Shown here: positions 60,964 to 64,000 of the stretch, in pieces
How positions within the stretch are numbered: the stretch's first letter is position 1
Layout: each line of letters starts with the position of its first letter
Assembly (NCBI GenBank): GCA_016288205.1
Contig: JAEEYO010000054.1
Coordinates: 109,589 to 173,588 of the forward strand
Length of the DNA stretch: 64,000 bases
Source: Treponema sp.
GTDB lineage: Bacteria; Spirochaetota; Spirochaetia; Treponematales; Treponemataceae
Direction: 5' to 3'
Program-made: the position numbers and the translations under genes
Notes under the pieces: generated by a model
Databases searched by the model: none
What the model saw: only the letters and a program-made list of their open reading frames with translations
Told to the model about the DNA's origin: nothing

Positions 60964-62325
60964 CTAGTTTCTGAATGAGTGGATCGGAGCCGGGATTCTT
61001 CCTCCACGGTTGATGAAATCCGCGCAGCTGAAAGTGTTCACGTCGATTACCGGACATCCGCCGAGTAGGCCACCGAACTCGACCCATTCGCCGGCTTTTT
61101 TTCCGGGAGCTGGAATAAGTCTTACGGCCGTGGTCTTGTTGTTCACCATTCCGATCGCCATCTCATCCGCCATGATTCCGCTGATTGTGGTCGCCGGAGT
61201 GTCACCGGGGATTGCAATCATGTCAAGGCCGACTGAACATACGCAGGTCATTGCCTCAAGTTTTTCAAGCGTGATGCTGTGCTGCTTTACCGCGTTGATC
61301 ATTCCCTCGTCCTCGCTCACCGGGATGAACGCGCCGCTGAGTCCTCCGACGTTGGTGCTTGCCATTACGCCGCCTTTTTTCACCATGTCGGTAAGCATTG
61401 CAAGTGCCGCCGTAGTTCCCGGTGCCCCAGCTCCCTCAAGACCGATTTCCTCAAGGATGCGTGCCACGGAATCTCCCACGGCAGGTGTCGGCGCAAGTGA
61501 AAGGTCAAGGATTCCGAAATTGACTCCGAGACGCCTCGCAGCCTCAGTTCCGACAAGCTGTCCCATGCGTGTGATTTTGAAGGCCATCTTTTTGATTCCG
61601 TCCGCAAGCTCATTTATGGGTCTTCCCTTGAACTCACGTGCGGCCGCAAGAATTACTCCGGGGCCAGAGACACCGACGTTCATCACGCAGTCACCTTCTC
61701 CGGGTCCGTGGAATGCACCCGCCATAAAGGGATTGTCCTCCGGCGCGTTTGTAAAGACTACGAGTTTGGCGCATCCGTTCACGGGCTTGCTCGCGGAGAC
61801 CTCGGCGGTCTTTTTGATTATCTCGCCCATGAGCTTTACGGCGTCCATGTTGATTCCGTTCTTGGTCGTTCCCACGTTCACGGATGAGCATACACGCTCC
61901 GTCTCATTAAGCGCGTCGGGGATGGACTCAATCAGAGTGCGGTCTCCGGGCGTGATTCCCTTCTGCACGAGGGCCGAGAATCCTCCCACGAAATCTATGC
62001 CAAGCTCCTTCGCGATTTTGTCCAGGGTGACGGCCCACTCCACGTAGGATTTTTCTCCGCTGGGTTCTGCCACGAGGGAGATGGGAGTGACTGAAATACG
62101 CTTGTTGATGATGGGGACTCCGAATTCCTTCTCAATGTCCTGACCGACTTTCACAAGGTTCCCGGCGTAGTGCATGATCTTGTCATACATTTTCTGGCGG
62201 CTCTTTTTGCCGTCCTCGCATGCACAGTCGCGGAGGGAAATGCCCATGGTAATGGCGCGCACGTCAAGTTTCTGACGCATAAACATATTTACGGTCTCTT
62301 GGACTTCAACCGGTGAAAAAATCAT
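60964..62325 (-). CDS. UPF0210 (PFL-family) protein
   Basis: 453 residues. It matches the PFL/DUF711 family throughout: [89 protein letters not shown]. The family resembles glycyl-radical enzymes in fold but lacks a glycyl motif; its role is unknown. A nearby ACT-domain partner, usual elsewhere, is not seen here. Confidence 0.92.
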   Translation of the reverse strand: MIFSPVEVQETVNMFMRQKLDVRAITMGISLRDCACEDGKKSRQKMYDKIMHYAGNLVKVGQDIEKEFGVPIINKRISVTPISLVAEPSGEKSYVEWAVTLDKIAKELGIDFVGGFSALVQKGITPGDRTLIESIPDALNETERVCSSVNVGTTKNGINMDAVKLMGEIIKKTAEVSASKPVNGCAKLVVFTNAPEDNPFMAGAFHGPGEGDCVMNVGVSGPGVILAAAREFKGRPINELADGIKKMAFKITRMGQLVGTEAARRLGVNFGILDLSLAPTPAVGDSVARILEEIGLEGAGAPGTTAALAMLTDMVKKGGVMASTNVGGLSGAFIPVSEDEGMINAVKQHSITLEKLEAMTCVCSVGLDMIAIPGDTPATTISGIMADEMAIGMVNNKTTAVRLIPAPGKKAGEWVEFGGLLGGCPVIDVNTFSCADFINRGGRIPAPIHSFRN

Positions 62326-62359
62326 AAGGATACCTCAAAAAGAATCGAAATTCTTTCCT

Positions 62360-62388
62360 ATTTTACTACAAAAAGGATTTTGTTTCAA
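62360..62388 (-). promoter_or_regulatory. Promoter of the UPF0210/GNAT operon
   Basis: On the minus strand TTGAAA (62383-62388), a 17-bp spacer and TAAAAT (62360-62365), 34 bp before the ATG. Confidence 0.7.
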
Positions 62389-62483
62389 TGATTTTTAGAC
62401 GCTTGAAAATTTTTCTATCCTCTCACTTCGGGGGCAAATGTTCTTGGTGTTACGGACAGAAAAAATTGGTGCCGTTTTTTTTG

Positions 62484-63749
62484 TCAGAATTGCAGGAGAA
62501 ATTTGTGGACGGGCATCACATCAATCTCGAAGCCCTTTTTGGTAATTGTTTTCTCCTCGCCGTTCGTGACCACAATCAGCCTTCTGACACCGGCATCCCT
62601 TTCCGCAAGCGACAGAAGATTTCCCAGCTCCCTTTTTTCCGTGCCCGCAAGGGAATACGCCGCCTGTACCGCACACTTTGCCTCAGGGATGTAAAAATCA
62701 ACGTCGATTCCTGTCTGCCGGGACTTATAGTAATAAACGTCATCCCCGAACCGTCTTTTCAGATGCACCGCGACTGTGTTCTCGAGGAGCGCGGGAGCCT
62801 TGTCAACAAGGAAGAGGGAGAGAATGCCGCTGTCATAGAAATAGAACCGGGGAAGACTTTCCTTTTCCGCGAATTTGGAGACGAAATTTCTCGTCCTGAA
62901 CAGAAGGTATGCGTTTTCCGCGTATGAGGCGTACTCAATCATCGAGTCTGTCGAAGTCTTTACTCCGGCAGACTTGACGTTCCCCGCCAGAGAGTTGAAA
63001 GAAACCTCGTGCATCACCGTCTCCGCAATTTTTTTTACCATGAGGCGGAGAGCCATCTGATTTTTTATCTTTTCCCTCTCAAGTATGTCGCCCAAAATGA
63101 CTTTCTCGAACACGCTCTTGATGTAATCCCTCTTGTTGATCATGTTCAGCATCTCCGGAAGCCCTCCCTCCGCAACATATTCCTGACAGGTCCTGATGAT
63201 TGCCCCGGTACCGGACGCGGTGAGCAGTGAGTTCTCGTCATGCACAATCGACTTGTAAGTGAGAAGCTCAGAGAACGAGAATGGCATTATCATTTTCGAG
63301 ATATAGCGGCCTCCGAGCACGGCTTCCATCTCCGAGCTGAGCATCTTGGCGTTGCTTCCGGTTATGCAGACATGCTTTTTCTGGTCAGCCATGCGCCTCG
63401 CGAAATGCTCCCATCCTTCAACCAGCTGGATCTCGTCAAAGAAAAAATGAGCCTCCCTGTCGCCGGCAAGCTCATAAGCGACCTCCAGGATGTCATCAAA
63501 ATCCGCCCGCTTGAAATCCAGTATGCGGTCATCCTCGAAGTTGACGAAGATTATCTGGGACCACTCGCATCCCGCCTCCACCAAGTCTCGCGCCATTTTG
63601 TACAGGAGCGTAGATTTTCCTGCCCTTCTCAGTCCCACAAACAGATAGTTCACGTCCTTCTCAAAAAAATAGTCACGCCCGCATATCGGCACTTTCTTGA
63701 TGAGCTCCGTCTGCTCAAGAATCACTCTCTTCAATATGTTATGGTCCAT
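62484..63749 (-). CDS. AAA_14/DUF4143 ATP-binding protein
   Basis: 421 residues. Walker A GLRRAGKST (about 40-48), Walker B HFFFDEIQ, sensor-like CITGSNAKML, then the DUF4143 C-terminal nuclease-like domain (YYYKSRQTGIDVDFYIPEAKCAVQ, with D and E...Q rather than a clear ExK). The ATG at 63749 has GGGGGAG upstream. This family is abundant in multiple copies in Treponema and other anaerobes; function unknown. Confidence 0.87.
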   Translation of the reverse strand: MDHNILKRVILEQTELIKKVPICGRDYFFEKDVNYLFVGLRRAGKSTLLYKMARDLVEAGCEWSQIIFVNFEDDRILDFKRADFDDILEVAYELAGDREAHFFFDEIQLVEGWEHFARRMADQKKHVCITGSNAKMLSSEMEAVLGGRYISKMIMPFSFSELLTYKSIVHDENSLLTASGTGAIIRTCQEYVAEGGLPEMLNMINKRDYIKSVFEKVILGDILEREKIKNQMALRLMVKKIAETVMHEVSFNSLAGNVKSAGVKTSTDSMIEYASYAENAYLLFRTRNFVSKFAEKESLPRFYFYDSGILSLFLVDKAPALLENTVAVHLKRRFGDDVYYYKSRQTGIDVDFYIPEAKCAVQAAYSLAGTEKRELGNLLSLAERDAGVRRLIVVTNGEEKTITKKGFEIDVMPVHKFLLQF

Positions 63750-63804
63750 TTTCTCCCCCTTCCCCGACAAAATACGAAAATCCACATCGGTTATACCATC
63801 ATTT

Positions 63805-63888
63805 TATCGTATACACACGACAAAATCAACTCATTTTCATCGTCCCCACACGATAAATTCACCAGATTTTTATCGTCTAAGTACGACG
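63805..63888. promoter_or_regulatory. Three operator-like repeats spaced 33 bp apart
   Basis: Palindromic sites of the form ATCGT-N5/6-ACGA begin at 63805, 63838 and 63871, exactly 33 bp apart, upstream of the DUF4143 gene. The linkers differ. This looks like a phased array of binding sites for one regulator. Confidence 0.6.
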
Positions 63889-63961
63889 CAACGCCCCAAA
63901 TTTAGCGAAATTCCGATTTTCCGCCCCAAAATTTCAGATGTAATTCCTTACGCCATCAAGA

Positions 63962-63998
63962 GATACCGCAGGTGTTGCCAGCCGCGGCGGCTGGTATC
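63962..63998. repeat. GC-rich hairpin at the window end
   Basis: CCAGCCGC-g-GCGGCTGG (63978-63994) with an overlapping outer pair GATACC/GGTATC (63962-63967 and 63993-63998). It may be the terminator of a gene beyond the window. Confidence 0.4.
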
Positions 63999-64000
63999 GC

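Noticed and set aside
61010..62047. Open frame of about 345 codons on the plus strand
   Set aside because: Antisense shadow of the UPF0210 gene; Ser/Pro/Thr-rich translation typical of a shadow frame.
63805..63888. Possible CRISPR array
   Set aside because: Only three short imperfect palindromes at 33-bp period with no 24-bp or longer identical repeat and no cas genes; better read as operators.

Overview
The window looks like a chromosomal segment of an anaerobic spirochaete, most likely a gut or rumen Treponema. The grounds are the class III (anaerobic) ribonucleotide reductase as the only RNR seen, a short SRP RNA without an Alu domain, many lipoproteins with spirochaete-style lipoboxes, a large alpha-2-macroglobulin lipoprotein, and double-glycine-leader proteins of a kind I associate with Treponema. 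Base composition is near balanced over the housekeeping genes. Three blocks (about 16.3-17.1, 31.0-32.4 and 42.1-48.8 kb) are visibly AT-richer and carry accessory genes.

Layout. 0-1.7 kb: end of pyrI and pyrC. 1.7-4.6 kb (minus): membrane-bound LuxR-type regulator, beta-barrel-like protein and S41 lipoprotein. 4.6-7.4 kb: CAAX-type M48 protease coupled to a secreted transglutaminase-like protein. 7.65-8.3 kb: five tRNAs, comprising four serine isoacceptors and one Arg(GCG). 8.5-15.1 kb: GGDEF/EAL protein, amidohydrolase, SRP RNA, patatin-like lipoprotein and diguanylate cyclase. 15.3-18.5 kb: SPFH protein, a GNAT toxin-antitoxin-like pair and a DUF763 protein. 18.6-25.2 kb (minus): transporter operon with two ATPases, two permeases and one binding lipoprotein, plus a kinase-like protein and an amidohydrolase, behind a leader terminator. 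25.4-28.3 kb (minus): L-serine dehydratase and carA. 28.4-30.6 kb: LysR and ttcA between two palindromic elements. 30.7-34.1 kb: accessory genes (orphan antitoxin with a toxin stub, PD-(D/E)XK nuclease, AAA+ ATPase). 34.2-35.7 kb: VTC and DUF4956 pair. 36.0-38.7 kb: nrdDG behind NrdR boxes. 38.8-42.0 kb: NlpC/P60 protein, lipoprotein, slyX and a beta-CASP hydrolase. 42.0-47.8 kb: island flanked by a duplicated promoter module. 47.9-55.9 kb (minus): TSCPD protein, alpha-2-macroglobulin, HAD and glycan-binding-like secreted protein. 56.0-64.0 kb: DUF2804-like protein, a large unknown protein, proC, GNAT, UPF0210 and AAA/DUF4143.

The most interesting region is 42.0-47.8 kb. Two large proteins share a near-identical 31-residue double-glycine leader and then diverge completely. 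Each is followed by small multi-pass membrane proteins in the usual position of immunity genes, and the whole operon sits between two copies of a 127-bp promoter/operator module. This reads as an exported effector-immunity cassette processed by a C39-type exporter encoded elsewhere. Other notable signals are a recurrent leaderless-mRNA arrangement (at least six genes), a terminator hairpin directly before the transporter operon, two palindromic elements sharing an 11-nt end, a nuclease gene whose best start codon is ACG, and three operator-like sites exactly 33 bp apart before the DUF4143 gene.

All calls come from reading sequence and remembered family motifs. No database search, alignment or folding program was run.
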